Shown: positions 8,601 through 17,011 of the stretch, in pieces | Layout: every line of letters begins with the position of its first letter | Numbering within the stretch: position 1 is the stretch's first letter | Source: Amorphoplanes friuliensis DSM 7358 | GTDB taxonomy: Bacteria > Actinomycetota > Actinomycetes > Mycobacteriales > Micromonosporaceae | Assembly: GCF_000494755.1 (NCBI RefSeq) | Contig: NC_022657.1 | Span: 6,300,001-6,364,000 of the forward strand | DNA length: 64,000 bases | Reading direction: 5' to 3' | Program-made: the position numbers and the translations under genes | Notes under the pieces: generated by a model | What the model was told of the DNA's origin: nothing | Databases searched by the model: none | The model's input: only the letters and a program-made list of their open reading frames with translations

Positions 8601-8612
8601 GGAAGCGCTTCC
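8601..8612. promoter_or_regulatory. Operator palindrome (downstream copy)
   Basis: GGAAGCGCTTCC, 12 bases, identical to the core of the palindrome at 8531-8546. It falls around the expected transcription start, 55 bases before the RBS. Confidence 0.75.
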
Positions 8613-8675
8613 CCCGATGGCGCTCAACTTCTGCAACAGCTCCGACACATCCCCGATCCCCCAAGGAGCAGCCTC

Positions 8676-10115
8676 GTGAGATCCCCCCAGCACCCACCAG
8701 CGCAACCCGCGCCCGCCGGACGGGGCCGCACCGTACGCCGTGCCGCTCTCGGTGTGGCGATCACCGGCGCCCTCGTGACCGGTGGCCTCGCCGCCGCCTC
8801 GGGGTCCGCCTCGGCGGCCACCACCGTCACCGTCCAGGCCGAGTCGTACGCCGCCCAGTCCGGAGCCCAGCTGGAAACGACCGCCGACACCGGCGGCGGG
8901 CAGAACGTCGGCTACCTGGCCAACGGCGACTGGCTGCGGTACGACAACGTGGACCTCGGCGCGTCCGGGGCGATCACGCTCGGCGCGCGGGTGGCGTCCG
9001 ACAGCGGCACCACCGGCAGCATCCAGGTCCGTACCGGATCGGCGACCGGAACCGTGCTGGCCAGCATCCCGGTGACCTCGACCGGCGGCTGGCAGACCTG
9101 GAGGACCTCGACCGCGGTGGCCAACACGCACCCGACCGGCGCGCAGACCGTCTTCCTCACCCTGGCCAGCTCGCAGGCGGGCAACTTCGCCAACCTGAAC
9201 TGGTTCTCGGTCACCTCGGGCGGCGGCACCACCCCCACCACCCCGGCTCCCACCGGAACATCCGGGCCCGGCTGGCCCACCGTGAACGCGGCACAGCAGG
9301 CAGCCGACACGGCGGCGTTCTTCGCCCTCACACCCCGGCCGATCACCGGCCCCGTGGTGCGGGTGCCGGAGTTCAACGCCGGCTGCACGGTCAGCCACCA
9401 CCTCAACGACGACCCGATCATCTTCCCCGGGATGGCCGGCGCGTCGCACGCACACACGTTCTTCGGCAACACCAGCACCAACGCGAACTCGACCAACCAG
9501 TCCCTGCTCGGGCACACCGTGACCACCTGCGCCCCGGCCGAGGACCTCTCCGCGTACTGGATCCCCTCGCTGCTGCAGAACGGCACGGTCATCGACCCGG
9601 CCGGCGTCACCGTCTACTACGGCTCACGCCTGCAGGACCCGAGCAAGACCCAGCCGTTCCCGCCCGGCTTCCGGATGATCGCCGGTGACGCCAAACTCCA
9701 GGTCCCCAGCAGCGGCAACCAGTTCTGGTGCGCCGGCCCCGGCGGCCAGACCGGCCGCAGCACCGACGGCAACTGGCCGATCTGCGCCCAGACCGCCAAC
9801 CTGACCTACCAGCTCGTCTTCCCCGACTGCTGGGACGGCGTGCACCTCGACAGCCCCAACCACAAGGACCACGTCGGACCCACCGGCCCGGACGGCACCT
9901 GCGCCAGCGGCCGATTCCCGGTGACGATCCCGTCGCTGTCCTTCGTCATCGACTACCCCGTCCACGGCACCCCGGCCGGCTTCACCCTGGCCTCCGGAAT
10001 GGCGTCGTCGATGCACGGCGACTTCATGAACGCCTGGCAGCCCGCCGCCCAGGCCGCCCGGGTCCGCAACTGCATCGACCAGTCCGTGAAGTGCAACTCC
10101 GCCGGCAACAACTGA
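8676..10115 (+). CDS. Secreted CBM6-DUF1996 protein
   Basis: 479 residues. The GTG at 8676 has AAGGAG seven bases upstream; longer in-frame starts lack this and would run through the operators. Signal peptide to about residue 47 (cleavage ASA-ATT). A CBM6 module (about 48-175) shows QAESYAAQSG, GGGQNVGYLANGDWLRY and a C-terminal NLNWFSV. A Thr/Pro linker follows, then a DUF1996 domain (about 215-440) with NAGCTVSHHLNDDPIIFPGM, SHAHTFFGN, CWDGVHLDSPNHKDHV and SMHGDFMNAW. DUF1996 is conserved in fungi and actinobacteria but its catalytic role is not established; its clustered His/Asp/Cys could bind metal. Control is probably by a sugar-responsive LacI-type repressor. Confidence 0.88.
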   Translation: MRSPQHPPAQPAPAGRGRTVRRAALGVAITGALVTGGLAAASGSASAATTVTVQAESYAAQSGAQLETTADTGGGQNVGYLANGDWLRYDNVDLGASGAITLGARVASDSGTTGSIQVRTGSATGTVLASIPVTSTGGWQTWRTSTAVANTHPTGAQTVFLTLASSQAGNFANLNWFSVTSGGGTTPTTPAPTGTSGPGWPTVNAAQQAADTAAFFALTPRPITGPVVRVPEFNAGCTVSHHLNDDPIIFPGMAGASHAHTFFGNTSTNANSTNQSLLGHTVTTCAPAEDLSAYWIPSLLQNGTVIDPAGVTVYYGSRLQDPSKTQPFPPGFRMIAGDAKLQVPSSGNQFWCAGPGGQTGRSTDGNWPICAQTANLTYQLVFPDCWDGVHLDSPNHKDHVGPTGPDGTCASGRFPVTIPSLSFVIDYPVHGTPAGFTLASGMASSMHGDFMNAWQPAAQAARVRNCIDQSVKCNSAGNN

Positions 10116-10130
10116 CCCAGAACCACACGC

Positions 10131-10168
10131 GTGGCCCCCGGCATCCGCCGGGGGCCACGACGCTTTTT
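10131..10168. terminator. Intrinsic terminator between convergent genes
   Basis: Perfect 12-bp stem GTGGCCCCCGGC / GCCGGGGGCCAC (10131-10142 and 10147-10158) with an ATCC loop, followed by a T5 run at 10164-10168. It serves the plus-strand CBM6-DUF1996 gene and, as a hairpin, probably also pdxY from the other side. Confidence 0.85.
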
Positions 10169-11019
10169 CAGCGCACCTGCCGGGCGCTGAACTGCAGGCG
10201 CGGCGTGGCGTAGAACTCCTGGGCCTGCACCAGCTGCAGTTCCCGTTCGCCGGACCGGTAGGTGGTGTCGATCAGGTCGAAGATGCTCGAGGCGGTCCGC
10301 TCCAGCGACACCGCCGCGTTCCTGCTCGCCACGTAGTGGGCGGTGAACAGGGCGGCCGTGACGTCACCGGACCCGTTCGCCTTGAACGGCAGGTGCGGGG
10401 TGGTCACGAGCCAGGCGCCGGTGGGGTCGACGACGAGCATCTCGATCGTGCCTTCCTCCCGGTCCGGTCGCTCCACGCTGGTGACCAGCACGGTCGAGGG
10501 ACCAGCGGCACGGGCGAGGTCGGCCGAGGCGAGGGTCGACTCGATGCTCGCCGGCTCGGTGCCGGTCAGATAGCCCAGCTCGAACTGGTTCGGCGTGATG
10601 ATGTCGGCCACCGGCACGACCCGGTCCCGGAGCAGGTCGGGAATCTCGGGGGCGACAAAACAGCCGGACTTGGCGTTACCCATGACCGGGTCGCACGCGT
10701 AGAGCGCTGAAGGGTTCGCCGCTTTCACCCGGCGTACGGCGTCGACGATGACGTCGCCGATGCCGACCCCACCCTGGTACCCGGACAGCACCGCGTCGAT
10801 CTGCGGGAACACACCACGCTCCTCCACACCGAGGATGATCTCGGCCACGTCCGGCGGCGGGATGAGTGGGCCTCGCCAGGCGCCGTACCCGGTGTGATTG
10901 GAGAAGTTGACCGTGGGTACCGGGATGACCTCGACACCGATGCGCTGGAGCGGGAAGACGGCCGCGGAATTACCCACGTGGCCGTAGGCGACCGCCGACT
11001 GGATGGACAGGATCTTCAT
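10168..11019 (-). CDS. pdxY: Pyridoxal kinase
   Basis: 283 residues, full length for PdxY. It phosphorylates pyridoxal with ATP in the vitamin B6 salvage pathway, in the cytosol. Family features: N-terminal ILSIQSAVAYGHVGNSAAVF, the ribokinase-superfamily signature NFSNHTGYGAWRG, ACDPVMG, and ITPNQFELGYLTG. The catalytic GSGD is in FKANGSGDVTAALF. Starts with the ATG at 11019, just upstream of the divergent GntR gene. It is not obviously part of the sugar locus, although it shares the intergenic region carrying the GntR operator. Confidence 0.95.
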   Translation of the reverse strand: MKILSIQSAVAYGHVGNSAAVFPLQRIGVEVIPVPTVNFSNHTGYGAWRGPLIPPPDVAEIILGVEERGVFPQIDAVLSGYQGGVGIGDVIVDAVRRVKAANPSALYACDPVMGNAKSGCFVAPEIPDLLRDRVVPVADIITPNQFELGYLTGTEPASIESTLASADLARAAGPSTVLVTSVERPDREEGTIEMLVVDPTGAWLVTTPHLPFKANGSGDVTAALFTAHYVASRNAAVSLERTASSIFDLIDTTYRSGERELQLVQAQEFYATPRLQFSARQVR

Positions 11020-11060
11020 GCCCCCAGCCTAAGGACCGGAGTGACACCGGGCGCCGAAAG

Positions 11061-11071
11061 ATACGACGTAT
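11061..11071. promoter_or_regulatory. Candidate GntR/FadR operator upstream of the regulator gene
   Basis: ATACG-A-CGTAT, an 11-base inverted repeat ending ten bases before the regulator ATG (11081). It resembles the palindrome CATACGTATG in the divergent promoter of the sugar operons at 18438, which suggests autoregulation. Confidence 0.5.
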
Positions 11072-11080
11072 ATTGCCCTC

Positions 11081-11836
11081 ATGACAGCCGGGTCCGACAA
11101 GTTCGCCTTTCCGCCGCGCCGCCGTTCCGAGCGGCTCGGGGTGGCGGTGACGCACGAACTTGTCGAGCTCATCGTGACCGGGGAGATTCCCGAGGGCACC
11201 ATGCTGCCTCCGGAGGGTCCGCTCAGCGATCACTTCGGGGTCAGCCGCACCGTGCTGCGCGAGTCGGTCAAGCGGCTCGAGGAGAAGGGCCTGCTGGTGG
11301 TCGCGCAGGGGCGCGGCACCCAGGTCGCCCGCTCCGGGATGTGGAACATGCTGGATCCGATCGTCCTGTCGGCGATGATCGACAACGATGAGTCGCTGGG
11401 CATCCTCGACGAGCTGACCGTGGTGCGGGGCAACCTCGAGTCGGCCATGGCCGGCGCGGTTGCCGCTCAGCACACCAAGGACGAACTGGCCCGCATCGAG
11501 CATGTGTTCGAGGCGATGCGCGAGATGGAACACGAGAGCGACGCCTTCCGCCAGGAGGACGTGGTTTTCCACTACACCGTCATGGAGATCTCGCGGAACC
11601 GCCTGGCCGAGAACATCGCGAAGCGCCTGTACCGGCGCGCGCTGGAGAGCAACAGGTATCAGGGCATCCGGTACGAGGGTGCTTTCGAGTCCACGCTGGA
11701 GGAGCACGGCCGAGTGGTCGAGGCGATCGCCCGTGGCGACGTCGAGGGCGCCGAGCGGGCCATGCGTGACCACATCGTCAGCTCGTGGAATCGGCGCCGT
11801 CTGGCTGCTCCGGTGCAGAAGAACCCGCCGGAATAA
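11081..11836 (+). CDS. FadR-subfamily GntR transcriptional regulator
   Basis: 251 residues. N-terminal winged helix (about 15-80): VTHELVELIVTGEIPEG, LSDHFGVSRTVLRESVKRLE, then KGLLVVAQGRGTQV. The C-terminal all-helical FCD effector domain (about 100-235) keeps the metal/ligand pattern with DVVFHYTVMEISRN and EEHGRVVEAIARGD. FCD regulators commonly respond to sugar acids and other organic acids, fitting control of the adjacent sugar-acid operon. The gene is convergent with the aldo/keto reductase and overlaps its 3' end by 59 bases. Likely target sites: 11061 (own promoter) and 18438. Confidence 0.92.
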   Translation: MTAGSDKFAFPPRRRSERLGVAVTHELVELIVTGEIPEGTMLPPEGPLSDHFGVSRTVLRESVKRLEEKGLLVVAQGRGTQVARSGMWNMLDPIVLSAMIDNDESLGILDELTVVRGNLESAMAGAVAAQHTKDELARIEHVFEAMREMEHESDAFRQEDVVFHYTVMEISRNRLAENIAKRLYRRALESNRYQGIRYEGAFESTLEEHGRVVEAIARGDVEGAERAMRDHIVSSWNRRRLAAPVQKNPPE

Positions 11837-12800
11837 GCCCGGCCGAGACGAGGTCGCGCCACAGACCGGCCGGGATGTCGACGCCGGTCCGGCGCACGTT
11901 CTCGTCGACCTCGGAGGGCGAGCGCATACCGACGGCCACCGCGGCGACGGCCGGATGCAGCAGCGGGAAGGCCAGCGCCGCGGCGGGCAGTTCAACACCG
12001 TGGTCCGCGCAGATCGAGGCGATGCGCCCGGCGCGTTCTCGCACGGCGGTGTCGGCGGGTCGGTAGTCGTAGGTGGCGCCGGGCGCGGGCGTGGTGGACG
12101 CGAGCAGGCCGGTGCCGAAGATTCCCACGGCGACGACGGCGACGCCCGCGGCGTGGGCCGGCGCGAGCACGGTCTCGAGGGCCTCCTGATCGAGCAGCGA
12201 GTACCTGTTGGCCAGCATGATCACGTCGACCAGGCCCTCGCTGATCAGTGGGGCCAGGCCGTCGGTCGAGTTCGTGCCGATGCCGATCGCCGACACGACA
12301 CCCGCGGCCCGCAGCCGGGCCAGCGACGCGAGCGCCTCCCGGGCCGCACCGTCCCAGGCCTGGTCGGGGTCGTGCGCGAAGAGGATGTCGACCGCGTCGA
12401 GCCCGAGCCGGTCGAGGCTCTCGGACAGCGAACGCTCGACACCCTCGGGCGAGAAATCCCAGCGTCGCGCAAGGTCACCGGGGACCACAAAGCCGTCGTC
12501 GTCCCAGGTACGCGGCGGGTGGCGGGGAACGATCAGCCGGCCGACCTTGGTCGACACGACGAACTCGGAGCGCGGCCGGTCCCGTAGCGCGGCGCCGAGA
12601 CGACGCTCGGACAACCCGAGGCCGTAGTGCGGAGCGGTGTCGAAGTAGCGGATGCCGCGCTCCCACGCGCGGGCGACAGTACGGCCGGCTTCCTCGTCGC
12701 TCATCGCCGTGGCGAAGTTGCCCAGCGGTGCGCCGCCGAGCCCGAGGACACCGTACGGCGAACGGCCCCGGTCCAGCAGTTTTGCCACCGCGGGGTTCAT
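11778..12800 (-). CDS. Aldo/keto reductase, probable L-fucose/aldose 1-dehydrogenase
   Basis: 340-residue NAD(P)-dependent TIM-barrel oxidoreductase. Signatures: LGLGGAPLGNF at the N-terminus, the active-site FDTAPHYGLGLSERRLG (Asp and Tyr), STKVG for the lysine, and DILFAHDP. It resembles D-threo-aldose 1-dehydrogenase / L-fucose dehydrogenase types that oxidise the C1 hydroxyl to a lactone. Its ATG overlaps the stop of the lactonase gene (ATGA), implying translational coupling, and it is the last gene of the seven-gene operon that starts at 18375. Substrate assignment rests on context; other aldoses are possible. Confidence 0.85.
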   Translation of the reverse strand: MNPAVAKLLDRGRSPYGVLGLGGAPLGNFATAMSDEEAGRTVARAWERGIRYFDTAPHYGLGLSERRLGAALRDRPRSEFVVSTKVGRLIVPRHPPRTWDDDGFVVPGDLARRWDFSPEGVERSLSESLDRLGLDAVDILFAHDPDQAWDGAAREALASLARLRAAGVVSAIGIGTNSTDGLAPLISEGLVDVIMLANRYSLLDQEALETVLAPAHAAGVAVVAVGIFGTGLLASTTPAPGATYDYRPADTAVRERAGRIASICADHGVELPAAALAFPLLHPAVAAVAVGMRSPSEVDENVRRTGVDIPAGLWRDLVSAGLIPAGSSAPEQPDGADSTS

Positions 12801-13612
12801 CGGGCGAGCCCGTAGCAGTCCGAGGCGGTTCCGGACAGGATCGCGGTGCGCTCCCCCGCGTTCAGGTCGGCGATCAGCTCGTCGACGGCCGTCCGCCACG
12901 CCGCTGAGCCGGAGGTCAGTCGCACCAGGGGCCAGTCCGACCCGTACATGAGCCGGTTCGGTCCGAAAGCCTCGATCGCCACGCCGGTCACGCGACGCAG
13001 GCGGACCGGATCGGCCACCAGGGCGGCCAGCCCGGAGATCTTCGCGGAGACGTTCGGGCGCTGGGCCAGGGCACGAAGCCCGCTCTCCCAGCCGGCGTCG
13101 TCGGTGCTGTCGGCGACACCACCGAGATGGTCGAGCACAAATCGCGTAGCGGGATGGGCGTCCGCGACGGTTGCGGCCAGTGACAGCTGCCACGGGCGCA
13201 GGACCAGGTCGAAGCAGAGTCCCCGGGCGCCGAGGACGTCCAGGGCCGCGTCGATGCCGGGCCGGCCGAGCCAGCCGGGATCGGGATCGACGTGCACCAG
13301 GTGCCGGATACCGACCAGGCGCTGCGAGCCGTCGGCGCCGAGGGAGTCGAGCTGCGCGCCGGCGTCCGCGGTGAGGTCGATCCAGCCGACCACGCCGGCC
13401 GCGCCCGGACCGGCACCGGCCAGCAGTCGCCGGGTCTCAGCGAGGCTGTTGGTGGCCTGGACCACCACAGCCGCGCCGGCGCCGGTTTCCGCGAGCATCT
13501 GCTCGAGGTCAACGGCGGCGAAGTCACGATCGATCGCGGCCATCGACACAGGATCGATCCACGGCTGCGGATCGGTGGAACGGTTCCACAGATGGACGTG
13601 AGCGTCGATCAT
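12797..13612 (-). CDS. Amidohydrolase-family lactonase (L-fuconolactonase-like)
   Basis: 271-residue TIM-barrel amidohydrolase of the COG3618 type, which hydrolyses sugar 1,5- or 1,4-lactones. Starts MIDAHVHLWN, the HxH motif. Later VLDHLGG and LMYGSDWP supply further family residues. ATG 13612 overlaps the stop of the mutarotase gene. In the oxidative L-fucose and L-rhamnose routes this enzyme follows the sugar dehydrogenase and precedes the dehydratase, and both are encoded here. Exact sugar unknown. Confidence 0.85.
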   Translation of the reverse strand: MIDAHVHLWNRSTDPQPWIDPVSMAAIDRDFAAVDLEQMLAETGAGAAVVVQATNSLAETRRLLAGAGPGAAGVVGWIDLTADAGAQLDSLGADGSQRLVGIRHLVHVDPDPGWLGRPGIDAALDVLGARGLCFDLVLRPWQLSLAATVADAHPATRFVLDHLGGVADSTDDAGWESGLRALAQRPNVSAKISGLAALVADPVRLRRVTGVAIEAFGPNRLMYGSDWPLVRLTSGSAAWRTAVDELIADLNAGERTAILSGTASDCYGLAR

Positions 13613-13950
13613 GACAAGTGCCAGATCTCGTCGATGGGCTGCCACAGGGCGCCGGGTATCCGCTCCTCGGCGATCCGTGTCTGGCAGGGATCGGTGTGGG
13701 TCCACCACTCCCGGCTGACCGGGTCCTCGGCCACCCGCGCCAGGTCGGCGTCGTGGTCGTCGCCCACGTACTCGTAGTAGGCGAACAGGGTGTCGCCCAC
13801 GATGAAGATCGAGTAGTTCGTGACGTTGGCTTCCCTCAGCGTCTGCTCGACCTGCGGCCAGACAGCGCGGTGCAGCTCCAGGTAGCGCTCGCGGTGCTCC
13901 GGCCGGACGCCGACGACGAGGGCGTGCCGTTCCGGTGCGCGCCCGCTCAT
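13609..13950 (-). CDS. L-rhamnose/L-fucose mutarotase family protein
   Basis: 113 residues of the RhaM-like ferredoxin-fold family (COG3254) that interconverts anomers of deoxy-hexoses. Signatures: VRPEHRERYLELHRAVWPQV, TNYSIFIVGDTLFAYYEYVG and a C-terminal Trp-rich segment with REWWTHTDPCQ. Start chosen at ATG 13950 because it overlaps the stop of the dehydratase gene (ATGA), as at the other junctions; an ATG four codons upstream also exists. Points to L-fucose or L-rhamnose as the sugar. Confidence 0.88.
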   Translation of the reverse strand: MSGRAPERHALVVGVRPEHRERYLELHRAVWPQVEQTLREANVTNYSIFIVGDTLFAYYEYVGDDHDADLARVAEDPVSREWWTHTDPCQTRIAEERIPGALWQPIDEIWHLS

Positions 13951-15134
13951 GCCCGTGCCCATCGCGCCGGGGTCTCTCCGGAGGCGTCGACCGGTCCGAG
14001 GTCCGGGACCAGGCTGAGCCCGGCCCGCGGCGGGCGCACGTGCGGCCCGGCCAGCCGGGCGACGGGGTTGGCGGCGCGGACCGCCTCGATGTGTTTCTCG
14101 TCGACGCGGACACCCAGGCCCGGCTCGTCGCCCAGGACGATGCCGCCGTCCTGGATCTCCTGGTCGATCGTCAGCCCGATCGGCGCCGTGAGGTGCTGGA
14201 CCTCGAACGACAGGTGGTTGGGGATCGCGGCGGCGGCGTGCGCGACCGGGTTGGCGTGATAGGCGACCGGGCTCACCGGCAGATCGTAGCTGTGCGCGAC
14301 GGCAGCGACACGGAGGAAGTTCGTGATACCCCAGACGTTGCCGACCTGGACGATGTCGACGGCGTCGGCGTCCAGCAGCGGCCTGAACTGCTCGAGCCCG
14401 GTGAGGTTCTCGCCGGTCGCCACGGCGGCACGGATGTGCTGGCGCACCGAGGCGAGACCGGCGGCGTCCCAGCGGCGCACCGGTTCCTCGATCCAGGCCA
14501 GGTCGACGGTGCGTTCGAGCTCCTCGATGAACCGTACGGCCTGGGTACGGTTCCAGGACTCGTTGGCGTCCAGCATCAGCGCCGGGTGGCTCGTGTTGCG
14601 CTGCAGGACGTCCCTGACCGCTACGAGCCGGCGCAGGTCGTGGGTGACATCGTGTCCGCCCTTGAGCTTCGCGGCGCCGAAACCCCGGTCGGCGAAGCCC
14701 TCGTACAGGGCGACCAGGGCGTCGTCGTCGAGCGAGATGTCTAGCCCGGAGGCGTACCCGGGGACGAAGCGGTCCAGCGCGCCGAGCGTGCGCCAGAGCG
14801 GCTCACCCGCCACTTTGGCCTTGAGGTCCCAGAGCGCCATGTCGATCGCGCCGATCGCCCCGAAGGTGGCCCCGGCGTGGCCGGTCTTGAACACCCAGGC
14901 CAGCATGCGGTCGTACAGGGCGGTCACGGCCCGGGGGTCCTCGCCCTCGACGGCGCCGAAGACCCGGTCGATGTCGCCGTGGGCGCCGAGCCCGATTCCC
15001 TCCAGCCCCTCATCGGTCTCGAGGATGAGCACGTGGACGTCGGTCAGCGGCTCGGGCATCACGCCGTTGGCATCCCCGGTCAGCCGGCCCCAGTCGTGCT
15101 TCGTCAACAGGCTGCGATAACCGGTGACCTTCAT
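13947..15134 (-). CDS. Enolase-superfamily sugar-acid dehydratase (mandelate racemase/MLE type)
   Basis: 395 residues. N-terminal capping domain, then a barrel with the KLKGG lysine motif, metal ligands in LMLDANESWN, IEEPV and TGEN, and a late SPVAYHAN histidine. It would dehydrate an aldonate (L-fuconate, L-rhamnonate or similar) to the 2-keto-3-deoxy acid. ATG 15134 has AAGGAG six bases upstream. Lies 28 bases after the second permease and overlaps the mutarotase gene. The C-terminal ~35 residues are Pro/Arg-rich and not part of the fold. Substrate is assigned by context only. Confidence 0.87.
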   Translation of the reverse strand: MKVTGYRSLLTKHDWGRLTGDANGVMPEPLTDVHVLILETDEGLEGIGLGAHGDIDRVFGAVEGEDPRAVTALYDRMLAWVFKTGHAGATFGAIGAIDMALWDLKAKVAGEPLWRTLGALDRFVPGYASGLDISLDDDALVALYEGFADRGFGAAKLKGGHDVTHDLRRLVAVRDVLQRNTSHPALMLDANESWNRTQAVRFIEELERTVDLAWIEEPVRRWDAAGLASVRQHIRAAVATGENLTGLEQFRPLLDADAVDIVQVGNVWGITNFLRVAAVAHSYDLPVSPVAYHANPVAHAAAAIPNHLSFEVQHLTAPIGLTIDQEIQDGGIVLGDEPGLGVRVDEKHIEAVRAANPVARLAGPHVRPPRAGLSLVPDLGPVDASGETPARWARA

Positions 15135-15162
15135 GATGGCTCCTTGATGGCAGAAATGTGGC

Positions 15163-16074
15163 TCACTCCTTCGTTCCGCCCGCGGTCATGCCCGCGACCA
15201 GGAAACGCTGGGACACGACGAAGACGAGGAGCACCGGTAGCACGGAGACGACGGTCGCCAGGGCCAGTGTCGGCAGCTGGACGGACTGGGCACCGGCGGA
15301 GCTGGGGTTGAACGCGGGTGTCGAGGCGAGCAGGGACGTCAGTCCCACCTGGACGGGATATCCGTCGCTGGAGGGCAGCATGACGAACGGCAGGAAGAAG
15401 TTGTTCCAGTTCTGGACGAAGCTGAAGAACGCCACCAGCGCCACGATCGGAGCGGCCAGCGGCAGGGCGATCTTGGTGAAGACCTGGAACTCCCGGCAGC
15501 CGTCGATGCGGGCCGCGGCGAGCAGGTCCCGCGGGATGCTGGTGGAGAAGTAGATGTAGGTCAGGTAGACCCCGAAGGGGAAGAACGACATCGGCAGGAT
15601 CACCGACAGCGGGCTCCCGATCAGGCCGACCACGTTGAGTTCCAGGAAGATCGGCAGAACCAGGGCGGTGTTCGGGATCAGCATCACGACCAGCGTCAGC
15701 ACCAGCAGCACCCGCCGGAACCGGAACTCGGTCAGAGCCAGGGCATACCCGGCCGGGATGCTGGCGACCAGCGTGATGATCAGGGCGCCGATGGCGTAGA
15801 GCGCCGAATTGGTCATCCAGGTGGTGACAGCCCCGTCCTGGAAACCGAAGAGCTGACTCCAGTTGGTCGACAGACCGCCGGCGCTGCCGGGAGCGAACGG
15901 ATTACTGGTGATCAGGCCCCGCGCCGTCTTCGTGGTGGCCAGCAGCAGCCAGACGATCGGGATGGCGAAGAACAGCACGAAGACCGTCACCACGACCGCG
16001 ACGATCGTGCGACCGCTCCAGCCGCTGAGACCGGGCCGGCGCGCCGCGGACGGCGCGGACTGTGTAGTGGTCAT
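15163..16074 (-). CDS. Sugar ABC transporter permease (MalG type)
   Basis: 303 residues with about six membrane helices. The cytoplasmic EAA loop for ATPase contact is readable as LLAAARIDGCREFQVFTKIA followed by LPLAAP. It pairs with the upstream permease and the binding lipoprotein to form a carbohydrate importer. Four bases separate it from the preceding permease gene. No ATPase gene is present in the operon; in actinobacteria a shared MsiK-type ATPase often serves such systems. Confidence 0.93.
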   Translation of the reverse strand: MTTTQSAPSAARRPGLSGWSGRTIVAVVVTVFVLFFAIPIVWLLLATTKTARGLITSNPFAPGSAGGLSTNWSQLFGFQDGAVTTWMTNSALYAIGALIITLVASIPAGYALALTEFRFRRVLLVLTLVVMLIPNTALVLPIFLELNVVGLIGSPLSVILPMSFFPFGVYLTYIYFSTSIPRDLLAAARIDGCREFQVFTKIALPLAAPIVALVAFFSFVQNWNNFFLPFVMLPSSDGYPVQVGLTSLLASTPAFNPSSAGAQSVQLPTLALATVVSVLPVLLVFVVSQRFLVAGMTAGGTKE

Positions 16075-16078
16075 GAGA

Positions 16079-17011
16079 TCAGTCCCGCTCGAACAGGCCG
16101 CCGCGCGTCACGAAGACGGCTGAGAGCGCGAGGGCGATGACGAGCAGCAGCAACGAGATCGCCGCTGCTCCGTTGAAGTCGTTCTGCTGGAACGCGTACT
16201 GGTAGGCGAGCTGGTTGAGCGAGTAGTCGTTGGGCACGACCGCGTTGCTGGCCTGCGAGAGCAGCTGCGGCTCGACGAACAGCTGCGTGCCGGCCGCGAG
16301 CGACATGATGCCCATGTACGAGATCCACTTGCGCAGCATCGGCAGCTGGATGCGCCAGGCGATCTGCACCGCGTTCGCGCCGTCCACCCGCGCGGCCTCG
16401 ATCACCTCGGCGCTGATGTTGTTGAGGGCGCCGTACATGATCACGATCCACCCGCCGGCGCCGGTCCAGAACGCGATGATCGCGAAGACCACCGGCAGAT
16501 TGCCCGGGACGATGACCTGCACGAAGCTGTCGAAACCCAGCAACCGCAGCAGTCCACTGACCGGGCTGGCCGTCGGGTCGAGCACGAACAGCCACAGCAG
16601 CACGCTCGAGGCACCCGCCAGGGCACCCGGCAGATAGAAGACGAACCGCAGCGTACGGCTGAGCCACCGCACCCTGATCGCGTGCACGATGACCGCCAGC
16701 AGGGTCACCAGCACCACCAGGGCGACCAGCCAGATGACCAGGTAGAGCGCGACGTGCGTCGCCGCGGGCCAGAACCGGAAGTCGCCGATCACCTTGGTGA
16801 AGTTGGCCAGTCCGGCGAAGCCGCCCTCGGCGTCGGTGAAGGCCAGGTACAGCGCGTAGACGGCGGGCAGGATCCCGAACACGAGCGCGAGGAACGCGTA
16901 GATCGAGACGAAGCCGTAGCTCATCGCGCTGCCGGGGCGGCGGGCCGGACGGCCGGGCGACCGCCCGGTCGCCACAGCCGCCGCCCCGGCAGCATTGTCG
17001 ATGACGGTCAC
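16079..17011 (-). CDS. Sugar ABC transporter permease (MalF type)
   Basis: 310 residues, six or more helices, with an EAA-like loop EVIEAARVDGANAVQIAWRI followed by QLP. The start is a GTG at 17011 that overlaps the TGA of the binding-protein gene (GTGA), so translation is probably coupled; a longer reading upstream lies inside that gene. N-terminal ~30 residues are cytoplasmic and Arg/Pro-rich. Confidence 0.92.
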   Translation of the reverse strand: MTVIDNAAGAAAVATGRSPGRPARRPGSAMSYGFVSIYAFLALVFGILPAVYALYLAFTDAEGGFAGLANFTKVIGDFRFWPAATHVALYLVIWLVALVVLVTLLAVIVHAIRVRWLSRTLRFVFYLPGALAGASSVLLWLFVLDPTASPVSGLLRLLGFDSFVQVIVPGNLPVVFAIIAFWTGAGGWIVIMYGALNNISAEVIEAARVDGANAVQIAWRIQLPMLRKWISYMGIMSLAAGTQLFVEPQLLSQASNAVVPNDYSLNQLAYQYAFQQNDFNGAAAISLLLLVIALALSAVFVTRGGLFERD

